From Photorhabdus heterorhabditis (lineage in GTDB: Bacteria; Pseudomonadota; Gammaproteobacteria; Enterobacterales; Enterobacteriaceae), in assembly GCF_018448905.1 (NCBI RefSeq), contig NZ_RCWA01000008.1, positions 1-64,000 on the forward strand: DNA of 64,000 nucleotides. Reading direction: 5' to 3'. This document shows positions 52,156 to 63,977 of this stretch, in pieces. Position numbers and translations under genes: made by a program. Numbering within the stretch: the first letter of the stretch is position 1; each line of letters opens with the position of its first letter. A model generated the notes under the pieces. That model did not search any database and had not been told where the DNA came from. It was given only the letters and a program-made list of their open reading frames with translations.

Positions 52156-53853
52156 TTAATGAATAGATTTAATCAAATAATTGCCCAGAACTAAATAATC
52201 AATATTTGTTTTCATGAAAGTTTTAATAGCATCATCAGGAGAACAAACGATTGGTTCACTATCGTTATAAGAGGTATTCAGCAACATAGGAACACCTGTT
52301 TTCCGATAAAATTCTTCAATCAACTGAGCATAACCTGAATTTGACCCGCTATCTACAACCTGAACTCTAGCAGTACCATCCTCATGAACGACTGCCGGAA
52401 TTTGCAATGCTTTATCTACTTTAGCATCCATCGCCAACAGCATATATTTTGCAGCTTCAGGTAATTCTTTCCGAACATGGAACCAATCAGCCACATGCTG
52501 ACGTAGTACGCTAGGCGCAAACGGTCTGAACATTTCACGATGTTTAACTTTACGATTCATCAAATCCCGAATATCTTTATTTCTCGGATCTGCCAACAAA
52601 CTACGATTACCAAGCGCTCGCGGCCCAAACTCCATTCTCCCCTGGAACCAGCCAACCACATTATTTTCAGCCAATAAACCTGCCACTACTTCATAAATAT
52701 TCTCTTCATATGTCCACTCCAAACCATAGGCTTTCAAACTACGCTGGTAATCATCTTCACTATATTCAAGCCCCCAATATGTGTGAGTCAAAGGATAACG
52801 TTGATTATTTCCAAGAATCTGATGCCAAATAAATAATGCGGCACCTGTAGCAGTCCCTGCATCATGTGCGGCAGGCTGAACAAAGATATCTTCGATATCC
52901 AATTCCTCATATAATCGTTTATTCGTTATGCAATTTAATGCAACACCACCCGCAAGACAGAGTTTATTCGTTGCTGTTTCCTGCAAATAATGACGAGCCA
53001 TATTTAAAACTATCTCATCAGTTATTTGCTGAAGAGATGCAGCAATATCATAGTATTCCTGTGCAACTTCTCCACCAGGCACTCTTTTCTCAATACCAAA
53101 CAGGGATTCTAATTTAGAAAATTCTTCGATGCGGAAATCAAGAATGGTGTGGTCGATAGTAAACTCGCCTTTCTCACCAACCTTAACTAATTGTCGAAAC
53201 GCCGGCATAAAACCTTCAGGTTTACCATAAGCGGACATTCCCATCACCTTACAAGCATCGTATACAGAGAAACCCAGAAATTCTGCCAATTTCTCCCACA
53301 TAAAACCGATTGAATTAGGATATTCAATGGTTTTAATTTTTTTCATGCTATTACCATCGCCCAGATATACCCCTGCGGTATTATCCTCTCCAACACCATC
53401 CAGTGATAATGTTAGCGCTTTATCAAATGGCGAAACAAAATAAGCAGATGCCGCATGGGCGGTGTGATGTGGAACCCAATGAAATTGACCACGAAATCCC
53501 ATTGATTGTAAAATCTCTGGCACTGAAGTGATTTTACGATAGAAAATTGATTCACCTGATTCACTTCCCCAGCTTCCTTCATTCGTTACTTCATCAATGA
53601 AGATTGACTTTCTTCGTTCTATCGGATCAATAGAATATCCGATATGGCTCACATCTTCCAAACTAATACCTGCAAAGTTTAATGCAACTTCAATGGAAGC
53701 TAATGGTAATTCATCTGGATTATCAATATTTGCTGGTTTACCGTGTTTCCTCCTATTCAATCGCTCCTCTTCAATAGCAAAAATAGTTTTTCCATCTTTT
53801 AATAAACAAACTGCTGATTCATGGTAAACAGAATTTATACCTAAAACATACAT
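52156..53853 (-). CDS. NodU/TobZ-family carbamoyltransferase
   Basis: The 565 residues are full length for the family (TobZ about 570). The N-terminal Kae1-like domain starts MYVLGINSVYHESAVCLLKDG, with metal-site histidines in VPHHTAHAASAYF (near 128-140) and DAGTATGAALF. LCLAGGVALNC and the YrdC-like C-terminal part with FGPRALGNRSLLADPR and MLLNTSYN follow. Such enzymes transfer a carbamoyl group from carbamoyl phosphate, via carbamoyl-AMP, to a hydroxyl or amine of a secondary metabolite. No frame damage. It is the last gene of the minus-strand island, after a gap with remnants. Acceptor unknown. Confidence 0.88.
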   Translation of the reverse strand: MYVLGINSVYHESAVCLLKDGKTIFAIEEERLNRRKHGKPANIDNPDELPLASIEVALNFAGISLEDVSHIGYSIDPIERRKSIFIDEVTNEGSWGSESGESIFYRKITSVPEILQSMGFRGQFHWVPHHTAHAASAYFVSPFDKALTLSLDGVGEDNTAGVYLGDGNSMKKIKTIEYPNSIGFMWEKLAEFLGFSVYDACKVMGMSAYGKPEGFMPAFRQLVKVGEKGEFTIDHTILDFRIEEFSKLESLFGIEKRVPGGEVAQEYYDIAASLQQITDEIVLNMARHYLQETATNKLCLAGGVALNCITNKRLYEELDIEDIFVQPAAHDAGTATGAALFIWHQILGNNQRYPLTHTYWGLEYSEDDYQRSLKAYGLEWTYEENIYEVVAGLLAENNVVGWFQGRMEFGPRALGNRSLLADPRNKDIRDLMNRKVKHREMFRPFAPSVLRQHVADWFHVRKELPEAAKYMLLAMDAKVDKALQIPAVVHEDGTARVQVVDSGSNSGYAQLIEEFYRKTGVPMLLNTSYNDSEPIVCSPDDAIKTFMKTNIDYLVLGNYLIKSIH

Positions 53854-54090
53854 GGCCTATTATCCTCATAGTTATTTTATCTTGAATATCAAGCAGCACA
53901 AGCTACCACCAATCGCTAAGAATTTAATCATATTGCATTTGACGAAATTGTAACCATAACGTTCAACATTTACAGAACAATCATGCATTAGAGTATGTTT
54001 ACCTATTGAAATGTTATTACATGAAAATAATTATTTGGCATCATATTATGACATTGATATTCTTCGTTCAAATGTTTCAGCAATATAATA

Positions 54091-54356
54091 TTAGTTTTCT
54101 TTAGTAAGTATTTCTGGGTAATAAATGACAGTGCACTCATCAATAAATTGAAATTCTATGACCATATAAAAAAACATTATCCTGAATATGCAACTAAGAT
54201 TTATCCCTCAGCTCTGGATACCCTTTTTTATTTATTACTTCTTTATATGATCCAAGACTATAACCCAATTTTTCCAAATAATCTATAGTACTGACTTTCA
54301 CCCTAACGATCAGCATACCGGAAACTACTGGCAAAAAATTTGTTATTAAGATTCAT
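54091..54356 (-). other. Gap with short minus-strand coding remnants
   Basis: The 511-bp gap between the carbamoyltransferase and the ArgG-like gene (53854-54364) has no intact gene. A frame down to 54194 (from ATG 54316, 40 codons; STIDYLEKLGYSLGSYKEVI) and another at 54165-54091 (24 codons; FQFIDECTVIYYPEIL) have protein-like composition but no recognisable family. They may be the ends of deleted pathway genes, or chance frames. Confidence 0.25.
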
Positions 54357-54364
54357 CAAAAAAT

Positions 54365-55555
54365 TCATCTCATTTTAGGTTTAGCGCTTTGTTTATTATA
54401 GATATTAAATTTCTTTTCAAATACCTCGGTATGATTTTGACTATATAACCCTCCCCGGTTATATATTGCTAGATTATGACCATAAATACGGGTCTTTGAA
54501 GTACGAAAGCAAACATTGACATACTTATAACCTAACTCAAGCGTAACCTCACCATTGACATTTTGGTTCATGCTATCAATAAAATGGTTTAAATGAGTTA
54601 ATAAAGGATTATACCAAAGGCCAGAATAAACTAGTTCACCCCATTTTTTATCGATTATCTCTTTAAACCAATTTTCGTTACAATTACTACAATAGCATTC
54701 CAAATCACGGTGAGCGGTAATTAAGATATGTGCAGCAGGTGATTGATAAATTGCACGTGTTTCCAAGCCAACAACACCATCTTCAACAATTTCAAAAATA
54801 CCAATTGATAGTCTTTTACCAATTTCATTTAATATTTCAATAATTTCATATAATGATTTTTTTTCACCATCAAGTGATATAGGTATACCATTCTCAAAAT
54901 CTAATGACAAAAATATTGGTTCAGTAGCTGATAGTGCACGCTCAAATAATTTCTCTTTGATATCTTCAGGAAGTAACATTTCTGAATTTTCCAACGGACT
55001 ACACTCGATACTGAATCCGCCTATATTTTCATGGATAGAATAAGGGTTATTACAATCAGATTCTTGAGGAATACCATACCGCATAGCATAATTATATACG
55101 ATATTTTCATCGTATTTAAACTCTCTCAATGCAGCAATAGGTATTTTATTCAGAATTTCTATATTCATATCTATTCTGACTTGATCATTACCACTGAATT
55201 GATGTGCAATATAATCAATATTAAGATCATTTGCCACTTCAACTGCCGCTTCAGCAATTGCTGATCGGGAAAGTTCAGTACTAAGAAAACAACCATTTTG
55301 ATAAGTAGCATTCGCTTTTATCGCTTTTGAAATAAAATTTTCAACATATTGTATTCTATAATCTTTATAAATAAATTTATCAGCACCCGCAACCATGCAC
55401 TCCAATTCAATGTCTTCAATATCCTCAATATCTCTTACTTTACCCTCATCAATATAAAGAGAAATCACCTCTTTAAATTCATACTTAAGACTTCTGATGA
55501 TAAGAGGATTGTAGCGGCGATTATAATAAATCACCAAAACACTATTAGAATTCAT
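54365..55555 (-). CDS. Argininosuccinate-synthase-like protein lacking the PP-loop
   Basis: The 396 residues align along the whole ArgG fold: FSGNDQVRIDMNI (ArgG GNDQVRFE), NPYSIHENIGGFSIEC (SPYSIDENLWGRSIEC), RAIYQSPAAHILITAHRDLE and WGELVYSGLWYNPL. In true ArgG the N-terminal strand ends in the ATP-binding AYSGGLDTS; here the same place reads IYYNRRYNP, so the SGGxDTS PP-loop is gone. It may no longer bind ATP canonically, may do a different reaction, or may be drifting. The start overlaps the end of the upstream SbnA-like gene by 11 nt, so they form an operon. It is not the housekeeping argG. Confidence 0.75.
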   Translation of the reverse strand: MNSNSVLVIYYNRRYNPLIIRSLKYEFKEVISLYIDEGKVRDIEDIEDIELECMVAGADKFIYKDYRIQYVENFISKAIKANATYQNGCFLSTELSRSAIAEAAVEVANDLNIDYIAHQFSGNDQVRIDMNIEILNKIPIAALREFKYDENIVYNYAMRYGIPQESDCNNPYSIHENIGGFSIECSPLENSEMLLPEDIKEKLFERALSATEPIFLSLDFENGIPISLDGEKKSLYEIIEILNEIGKRLSIGIFEIVEDGVVGLETRAIYQSPAAHILITAHRDLECYCSNCNENWFKEIIDKKWGELVYSGLWYNPLLTHLNHFIDSMNQNVNGEVTLELGYKYVNVCFRTSKTRIYGHNLAIYNRGGLYSQNHTEVFEKKFNIYNKQSAKPKMR

Positions 55556-56390
55556 TTAGCGAGTCCCCCTCTCTTATAATAATTTCTTCTAAGCCAGGCT
55601 CCATTGTGCTTTGCTGAATTAATTCTGAGAAATTACTTTCAGATAACCAGGCGTTGTTATAAATGGTGTCTATGTAACGTTCCCCACCATCAGGAATAAT
55701 GACAACAATATTATCTCCAGGATTAAAATCATCTAAAGGATCTAATGCAGCATAAACCGAACACGCTCCCGTTTCTCCAATCAAAATGCCTTCACTTCTA
55801 GCTAATTTTTTTGCCTTCCCGAATACATCAATATCTGCAACCTTTAAAGTAAAATCGATGTGATTGATATCGAGAATAGAAGGTGTAAATGGCAGCCCCG
55901 CTTCCTGTACCAAAAATTTTCCTTGTTCACCACCGAAAATAATAGATCCAACAGGTTCAACACCATAAATTCGCACTTGTGGGTTTTTCTCTTTCGAATA
56001 ACGGGAGACCCCAGTAAGCGTTCCACAACCTCCTGCCGTCGTAAAACAAGCTGCCAAATTATCACCAAAGGTTTCACACAACTCACGTCCTGTAGAGTGA
56101 TAATGTTCATCGGGATTAACCGGATTCTCAAATTGCATGGGACTGAACGCATTTGGATATGTTTTTACAATATTTTTGGCTAAATCTATAATATTTCTAC
56201 CTGTCTTCATACCCATTTTGTCTCTCATTTTCTGACTAATGTGAAAAATATACAACGATGACAAGGTATTTTTATTCTAAAATAAGCAAAGTACTTTTAT
56301 GTTTCATTAATAGATTAATTCATCAATGAAATTACCTACTTTAGAAATAATCCCATAAAATAATATCATTCCTATTATAAGTAATTTCAT
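55545..56390 (-). pseudogene. SbnA-like PLP synthase with internal deletion
   Basis: The 3' part (to 56264, about 239 codons) aligns with the C-terminal two thirds of SbnA-type cysteine-synthase homologues: HYHSTGRELCETFGD, CFTTAGGCGTLTG (phosphate loop), GVEPVGSIIFGG, GACSVYAALDPL, IIPDGGERYIDTIYNNAWL. The 5' end survives separately: ATG at 56390 reads MKLLIIGMILFYGIISKVGN, the family IxxxxGNTPL start, then runs to a stop at 56307. Roughly residues 22-110, including the PLP-binding lysine, are missing. So this first gene of the operon is inactive. SbnA makes an amino-acid precursor of 2,3-diaminopropionate. Confidence 0.75.
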
Positions 56391-56432
56391 TTATCTACGC
56401 TCTTATAAAATAATTAATTAACATAGATAATG

Positions 56433-56475
56433 ATTATAAATTCCCGCCCAGAAGTCTACTGTCAATATTGACAGT
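56433..56475 (-). promoter_or_regulatory. Lux-box-like palindrome and -10 element of the accessory operon
   Basis: ACTGTCAATATTGACAGT (56458-56475) is a perfect 18-bp palindrome with the CT-N12-AG pattern of LuxR-type boxes. On the minus strand, TATAAT (56438-56433) follows after 19 nt, placing the box centre near -41, where LuxR-class activators overlap the -35 region. The SbnA-like start codon is 43 nt past the -10 element. The rest of the AT-rich gap 56391-56972 has no gene that I can see. Confidence 0.65.
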
Positions 56476-56927
56476 TTAGTCTAAAAAACCATATAAGTCT
56501 TTAAAATTATTATTGGAATATAAAGATTATTAATTTTCTTATTTCTATATAATTATATAAAAATCGATTATTATAAAGATAATAGTAATAATCATATAAA
56601 AAAATATTACTAATTAATCTTATATAATAAGAATATAAATTATATTTTCAAGCAGGTAAATTAGAAAATATCCAGCAATAAATCCCCATATTACAATTGG
56701 ATTGGTAATACCATATTATTAGAGAAGGGAAAAATCAATTCAATTATTACCCACTAATCAACGGTTTTTTTACTAATACCAAGAAATAAAACGAACTAAA
56801 AGGTAAAACAATAGTAGAATACTCTGGAAAAAGCATAGGCAGAATAGCAATCAGATTTAACGGAAACTATCAGAGAAAATCTTATAGCCGAATAAGGTAA
56901 TATTGAATTGGCAAAACAAAAAACGCC

Positions 56928-56946
56928 AGCATTGCCAGCGTTTTTT
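56928..56946 (-). terminator. Terminator after rplI
   Basis: On the minus strand AAAAACGC and GCGTTTTTT pair around an 11-nt loop, 27 nt past the rplI stop; the 3' side is a run of T. Confidence 0.8.
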
Positions 56947-56972
56947 ACTTGTTTGCATCCGTTAATTAGATA

Positions 56973-57425
56973 TTAAGCTTCAGCAACAATGTTAACGTTC
57001 AGTTTCGCGAATACATCGCTGTGTACCTGGAAGTGAACTTCATGTTCACCAGTGGTACGCAGAACACCATTAGGCAAGCGAACTTCGCTTTTAGATACTT
57101 CAATACCTGCCGCAGTAACTGCATCAGCGATATCACGAGTACCAACAGAACCAAACAGTTTACCTTCGTCACCTGCTTTAGAAGCAATAGTAACAGAACC
57201 CAGCTCACTGATTTTCTCAGCGCGAGCTTCTGCTGCTGCCAGAACATCAGCCAGTTTAGCTTCTAGTTCAGCGCGGCGAGCTTCGAAGAATTCGATGTTT
57301 TTCTTAGTCGCAGGAACAGCTTTTCCCTGTGGTACTAAGTAGTTACGGGCATAGCCCGGTTTAACGTTAACTTGATCACCCAGGCTACCCAGGTTAGCTA
57401 CTTTATCAAGCAGAATAATTTGCAT
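56973..57425 (-). CDS. rplI: Ribosomal protein L9
   Basis: 50S protein with two globular RNA-binding domains joined by a long helix. The 150 residues (E. coli 149) start [19 protein letters not shown], with the conserved [19 protein letters not shown] and the connecting helix [25 protein letters not shown]. Last gene of rpsF-priB-rpsR-rplI. Confidence 0.98.
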   Translation of the reverse strand: MQIILLDKVANLGSLGDQVNVKPGYARNYLVPQGKAVPATKKNIEFFEARRAELEAKLADVLAAAEARAEKISELGSVTIASKAGDEGKLFGSVGTRDIADAVTAAGIEVSKSEVRLPNGVLRTTGEHEVHFQVHSDVFAKLNVNIVAEA

Positions 57426-57463
57426 TACCTTATCCTCTCAGAGTCGTTAATGGACTGTGCCGA

Positions 57464-58013
<550 letters not shown>

Positions 58014-58018
58014 AGTTA

Positions 58019-58414
58019 TTACTCTTCAGAATCCCCAGCTTCTTCAGCATCAACGCCGGCGTCTTCCAGAGAGTAATCGCGGCTGCGACGTTCATCTTTG
58101 GCTTTAACCATTGGAGATGCTTCAGTTACCGCGTGCTTAACGCGCATAATCATGCTGCGGATAACGGCATCGTTGAAGCGGAAGTTAGTTTCCAGCTCAT
58201 CAACCGCTTCCTGCGGAGCTTCAACGTTCATCAGAACGTAGTGGGCTTTGTGCAGTTTGTTGATTGGATAAGCCAGTTGACGGCGACCCCAGTCTTCCAG
58301 ACGGTGAATCTGACCTTGCGCGTTAGTGATAGTCGCACTGTAACGCTCGATCATGCCCGGAACCTGTTCGCTTTGGTCAGGATGGACCATAAAAACGATT
58401 TCGTAATGACGCAT
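58019..58414 (-). CDS. rpsF: Ribosomal protein S6
   Basis: 30S platform protein, partner of S18. The 131 residues start [25 protein letters not shown] and have the usual acidic Glu-rich tail ([10 protein letters not shown]), the part glutamylated by RimK in E. coli. First gene of the operon; the leader carries an S6:S18-type RNA motif. Confidence 0.98.
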   Translation of the reverse strand: MRHYEIVFMVHPDQSEQVPGMIERYSATITNAQGQIHRLEDWGRRQLAYPINKLHKAHYVLMNVEAPQEAVDELETNFRFNDAVIRSMIMRVKHAVTEASPMVKAKDERRSRDYSLEDAGVDAEEAGDSEE

Positions 58415-58440
58415 TAGTATTGCTCCTTACGGATTATTCA

Positions 58441-58475
58441 GCCTCCTGTCAGGGTCAACCGCGGCCCGTGGAGGC
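58441..58475 (-). promoter_or_regulatory. Candidate S6:S18-binding leader motif of rpsF
   Basis: On the transcript GCCTCC (58475-58470) pairs with GGAGGC (58446-58441), with an inner GGG/CCC pair and an exposed CCG in the asymmetric loop. This matches the described rpsF leader element by which the S6:S18 complex represses its operon. It lies 27-61 nt before the rpsF ATG. Confidence 0.55.
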
Positions 58476-58570
58476 AAGGAACTTGTTTAAGTGCGGCTGA
58501 AAAATTGACGCGTAACTATACCCGCCTCGCATAAAAAACTCAAGGAGCGAACAACGCTTTATATTTTTCG

Positions 58571-59308
58571 TTACTGCGAACTACGCTGACGCATCGCTTC
58601 AAACAGGCAAACACCCGTTGCAACAGACACATTAAGGGATGAGACAGAACCCGCCATAGGAATACTAATCAATTCATCACAGTGTTCACGGGTCAAACGG
58701 CGCATACCTTCCCCTTCCGCCCCCATCACCAAAGCAATGGGGCCTGTTAGTTTGCTCTGATATAGCGTATGGTCAGCTTCCCCAGCTGTACCAACCACCC
58801 AAATATTATGTTCCTGCAACAAACGCAGAGTTCGGGCAAGATTAGTTACACGAACAAGTGGTACGCTCTCCGCAGCGCCACATGCCACCTTTTTCGCCGT
58901 AGCATTAAGCTGAGCGGAACGGTCTCGGGGAACAATAACCGCATGCACACCTGCCGCATCAGCACTACGCAAACAAGCGCCCAGATTATGTGGATCTGTC
59001 ACACCATCAAGCACCAGCAAAAAAGGCGTTTCCACCTGTGCCAGTAAATCTGGTAAGTCATTTTCCTGATATTGACACCCCGACTTCACTTTGGCGATAA
59101 TCCCCTGATGCACAGCACCTTCCGTTTGATTATCCAGCCACTGACGATTTGCCAATTGGACAACTATCCCAATGTTTTCCAGTTCATTAATCAGAGGCAT
59201 CAAACGACGATCTTCGCGCCCTTTCAGTACATAAACTTCTATAAAACGCTGAGGATCGCGCTCCAGTAAAGCTTTAACGGCATGAATACCGTAGATAATT
59301 TCACTCAT
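58571..59308 (-). CDS. rlmB: 23S rRNA 2'-O-ribose G2251 methyltransferase
   Basis: SPOUT-family methyltransferase modifying the P-loop of 23S rRNA. The 245 residues (E. coli 243) have an N-terminal L30e-like RNA-binding domain (1-75) and the knotted SPOUT domain with [32 protein letters not shown] and [22 protein letters not shown]. Directly downstream of rnr, as in E. coli. Confidence 0.97.
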   Translation of the reverse strand: MSEIIYGIHAVKALLERDPQRFIEVYVLKGREDRRLMPLINELENIGIVVQLANRQWLDNQTEGAVHQGIIAKVKSGCQYQENDLPDLLAQVETPFLLVLDGVTDPHNLGACLRSADAAGVHAVIVPRDRSAQLNATAKKVACGAAESVPLVRVTNLARTLRLLQEHNIWVVGTAGEADHTLYQSKLTGPIALVMGAEGEGMRRLTREHCDELISIPMAGSVSSLNVSVATGVCLFEAMRQRSSQ

Positions 59309-59424
59309 AATCTTCTTATTTCACTGTTATACAGTACTGACTGATACTTTGAGCCTATCCATCAGGCTCTCTGTATTCAAGACACTAAAATATTCAGGCT
59401 ACCTCGGAAGGAATAGCCCTTTGA

Positions 59425-61866
59425 TTACTTCTCTGCACTTTTCTTAGCCCGTTTCGCTTTGAATTTAGAGGCAATTTTTTGTGTTTCGGCTGAAGGTTTT
59501 TTCTTATCTTTTTTCTTATTCCCTTTCGGCTTATCCGCAGGTTTCTTTTTACGGAAAGCACCATCAGGTTCAAAGCGAGTCTCTTTGCTATAACCACGCC
59601 CTTTCTTACCGTCCCTACGGCCAGGCTCTGCTTTTTTCAGCTTGTCACGCGTTGTTTTACCTGCATTCCGGGCTTTGCGGGTAGTGGAAAGCAATTTAAA
59701 ATCAATATTACGCTCATCCATATGGACAGCTTCCACTCGGATTTCAACTTCATCCCCCAACCGGTAAGTTTGACCAGAAGATTCACCAATTAAACGCTGC
59801 CCCACATTATCAAAGCGATAATAATCATTATGCAGTGTGGAAACATGTACTAAGCCGTCGATAAACAGATCATTCAAGCGAACAAAGAAGCCGAAGCCTG
59901 TCACACTGGTGATAATTCCGGTAAAAATATTGCCCACCTGATCCTGCATGAAATCACACTTAAGCCAATCAGCAACATCTCTCGTCGCTTCATCTGCACG
60001 GCGCTCAGTCATAGAACAGTGTTCGCCCAGTTGCAGCATATGCTCCACATCGCTATGCCATCCACCGGTTGCTGTTCCGCACTGCTCAACAATACCTTCC
60101 TGTTTTGCCAACAGATATTTTATCGCCCGATGCAGTACCAAATCAGGATAGCGTCGGATAGGTGAAGTAAAGTGCGCATAAGAGTTTAATGACAGGCCAA
60201 AGTGACCTCGATTTTCCGGGTCATAAATTGCCTGTTTCATTGAACGCAGCAACATGGTTTGCAGTAATTCACGATCGGGACGTTCCGCCACTTGATGCAT
60301 CAGTTGTGCATAATCCTTCGGCGTTGGCGTCATGCCACCCGGCAAAGTCAATCCCAATTCGCTAAAAACAGAACGCAGGTTAAGAATGCTTTCTTCTCTT
60401 GGTCGATCATGAATACGGTAAAGCACCGGTTCTCTGTTTTTCTCTACGAAACGCGCAGCAGCAATATTCGCCAGAATCATGCACTCTTCAATCAGTTTAT
60501 GCGCGTCATTGCGAACAACTGGTTCAATCCGCTCAATTCGGCGTTCAGCATTAAAGATAAACTTCGCCTCTTCCGATTCAAAAGAGATCGCACCACGCTG
60601 CTCCCGGGCACTTTCCAATGCCTGATAAAGTTCATGTAAGTGCTCAATATGCTGAACCAAAGGCTTATATTGCTCACGCAACTCTTCATCTCCCTGCAAC
60701 ATACGCCATACTTTGGTATATGTCAGGCGGGCATGAGAATTCATGACTGCTTCATAAAATTTATAAGATGACAATTTTCCTTGAGCTGAAACTGTCATCT
60801 CACACACCATACAAAGACGATCAACCTGTGGGTTCAACGAACAAAGGCCATTGGAAAGCACCTCTGGCAACATAGGAACAACCTGAGACGGGAAGTAAAC
60901 CGAGTTACTCCGGTTACAGGCTTCTGTATCCAATGCCGTTTGTGGGCGAACATAGTAACTGACATCAGCAATAGCAACCCATAAACGCCAACCACCGCTT
61001 CGCTTCCTCTCGCAATAAACGGCGTCATCAAAATCACGAGCATCTTCACCATCAATAGTCACCAATGGTAGAGCACGCAGATCAACACGGTCTTCTTTCG
61101 CAGATTCAGGCACCTGTTCATCCAGAGATGCCACCTGATTTTCCACTTGTGGTGGCCAATTGTGTGGAATTTCATGAGTACGCAAGGCAATTTCCACTGC
61201 CATATTCGTTCCCATGGTTTCACCCAACACTTCAACAATTTTACCAACCGCTTTTGTGCGGCGCGTTGGGCGTGCAGTTAATTCCACCACGACCACGTTC
61301 CCCATACGAGCACCACAACTCTCATCTCTCGGGATCAAGATATCGAAGCTCAAGCGACTGTCATCCGGTACGACAAACCCCATGTCAGAGTCAAGAAAAT
61401 AACGGCCAACAATCTGACTGGTCTTAGGTACCAATACACGAACAATACGCGCTTCACTGCGCCCTTTACGATCTGAAGGCAATGGCTGCGCCAATACGAC
61501 ATCACCATGAATAGCCATTTTCAACTGCTCAGCAGAAAGATAAAAATCGTCTTTGTATCCTTCCACCCTTAGGAAACCATAACCATCCCTGTGACCAATA
61601 ACGCTACCTTTTAATAAATCCAGTCTTTCTGGCAAGGCGTAACATTGACGGCGGGTGAAAACCAGTTGACCATCACGTTCCATTGCCCGCAAACGGCGAC
61701 GTAATGCTTCAAGATCCTCATCATTGGTCAGATTCAGCTCTTGTGCCAGTTCCTGGCGACTTACAGGTACAGCACATTTAGAGATAATGTCTAAGATGTA
61801 CTCACGGCTTGGAATAGGCGATTCATATTTTTCCGCTTCTCGTTTCTGAAAAGGATCTTGTGACAT
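59425..61866 (-). CDS. rnr: Exoribonuclease R
   Basis: Processive 3'-to-5' RNase able to digest structured RNA; acts in rRNA quality control and trans-translation. The 813 residues start [22 protein letters not shown] and equal E. coli. The layout is an HTH (about 20-85), cold-shock domains, RNB catalytic domain with [13 protein letters not shown] (near 275-287), S1 (about 640-725) and a lysine-rich tail of about 90 residues. The frame is open 17 codons upstream, overlapping nsrR, but homology starts here. Confidence 0.97.
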   Translation of the reverse strand: MSQDPFQKREAEKYESPIPSREYILDIISKCAVPVSRQELAQELNLTNDEDLEALRRRLRAMERDGQLVFTRRQCYALPERLDLLKGSVIGHRDGYGFLRVEGYKDDFYLSAEQLKMAIHGDVVLAQPLPSDRKGRSEARIVRVLVPKTSQIVGRYFLDSDMGFVVPDDSRLSFDILIPRDESCGARMGNVVVVELTARPTRRTKAVGKIVEVLGETMGTNMAVEIALRTHEIPHNWPPQVENQVASLDEQVPESAKEDRVDLRALPLVTIDGEDARDFDDAVYCERKRSGGWRLWVAIADVSYYVRPQTALDTEACNRSNSVYFPSQVVPMLPEVLSNGLCSLNPQVDRLCMVCEMTVSAQGKLSSYKFYEAVMNSHARLTYTKVWRMLQGDEELREQYKPLVQHIEHLHELYQALESAREQRGAISFESEEAKFIFNAERRIERIEPVVRNDAHKLIEECMILANIAAARFVEKNREPVLYRIHDRPREESILNLRSVFSELGLTLPGGMTPTPKDYAQLMHQVAERPDRELLQTMLLRSMKQAIYDPENRGHFGLSLNSYAHFTSPIRRYPDLVLHRAIKYLLAKQEGIVEQCGTATGGWHSDVEHMLQLGEHCSMTERRADEATRDVADWLKCDFMQDQVGNIFTGIITSVTGFGFFVRLNDLFIDGLVHVSTLHNDYYRFDNVGQRLIGESSGQTYRLGDEVEIRVEAVHMDERNIDFKLLSTTRKARNAGKTTRDKLKKAEPGRRDGKKGRGYSKETRFEPDGAFRKKKPADKPKGNKKKDKKKPSAETQKIASKFKAKRAKKSAEK

Positions 61867-61913
61867 GGTAGTTGTTCCTCCGTTGTCATCAGCAAGCTGC
61901 TTACGCCATTTCT

Positions 61914-62339
61914 TCATTCGGTCAGAAGCAGCTTATAAAGGGGGATATTGCCTTCAACCATATCAGCTAAAGTATGCTTATCCAGTTCTTCTAAAAACTT
62001 CTCTATTGCCTGATTTAATACCATCTTCAGACGACATGCAGACGTAATATGGCAAGATTCCTGGCTACAGTTAACCAATGACAATGGTTCTAGCGCACGA
62101 ACTACATCACCAATTCTGATATCTTTTGCCGGTTTACCCAGACGAATGCCGCCGTTTTTACCACGGACAGCGTCCACTAATCCTAAATGGCTCAATTGGT
62201 TAATGATCTTTACCATGTGGTTACGAGAAACACCATAAACATCAGTAACTTCAGAAATACTGGTCATCTGGCTTTGCGGTAAAGCAGCCATATAAATTAG
62301 CGCGCGCAAGCCATAATCTGTAAAACTCGTTAACTGCAC
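61914..62339 (-). CDS. nsrR: Nitric-oxide-sensing repressor NsrR
   Basis: Rrf2-family Fe-S regulator that represses NO-detoxifying genes (hmp, ytfE class) until NO damages its cluster. The 141 residues equal E. coli. The winged-helix HTH is at about 25-60 ([23 protein letters not shown]), with cluster cysteines C91, C96 and C102. Upstream of rnr by 47 nt and likely co-transcribed with rnr-rlmB. Confidence 0.97.
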   Translation of the reverse strand: MQLTSFTDYGLRALIYMAALPQSQMTSISEVTDVYGVSRNHMVKIINQLSHLGLVDAVRGKNGGIRLGKPAKDIRIGDVVRALEPLSLVNCSQESCHITSACRLKMVLNQAIEKFLEELDKHTLADMVEGNIPLYKLLLTE

Positions 62340-62483
62340 ATCAACCTCTGGATAATGAGATATAAGTTAATATATCCGAGAACAAACTGAAAAAATAAGT
62401 ATTTGTTCAAATTATATACCATGAATTGGCCAAAATTCTGTTGATCTTCTGGTAGTTAAGCAAAAAAGGCCATAATAAATAGC

Positions 62484-62507
62484 AAAAAACCGGGCTGAAA
62501 AGCCCGG
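62484..62507 (-). terminator. purA terminator
   Basis: CCGGGCT-GAAA-AGCCCGG is a 7-bp stem. On the minus strand it continues TTTTTTGC, 24 nt after the purA stop. Confidence 0.9.
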
Positions 62508-62530
62508 CTTTACCTAATTATCTCACATAA

Positions 62531-63862
<1,332 letters not shown>

Positions 63863-63933
63863 CTAACATCTCATTCCACACCTTTCAGTAATTTTTATCA
63901 CATCGGTTATCTTTGTTAACCACCTGACATGAC

Positions 63934-63956
63934 AAGGCCCGCCTAATGCGGGCCTT
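63934..63956 (-). terminator. Terminator upstream of purA
   Basis: AAGGCCCGC-CTAAT-GCGGGCCTT is a perfect 9-bp stem. It ends the transcript of the next minus-strand gene to the right. The 63842-63933 stretch should contain the purA promoter. Confidence 0.8.
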
Positions 63957-63977
63957 ACTTATAGATTCAAAAATCTA

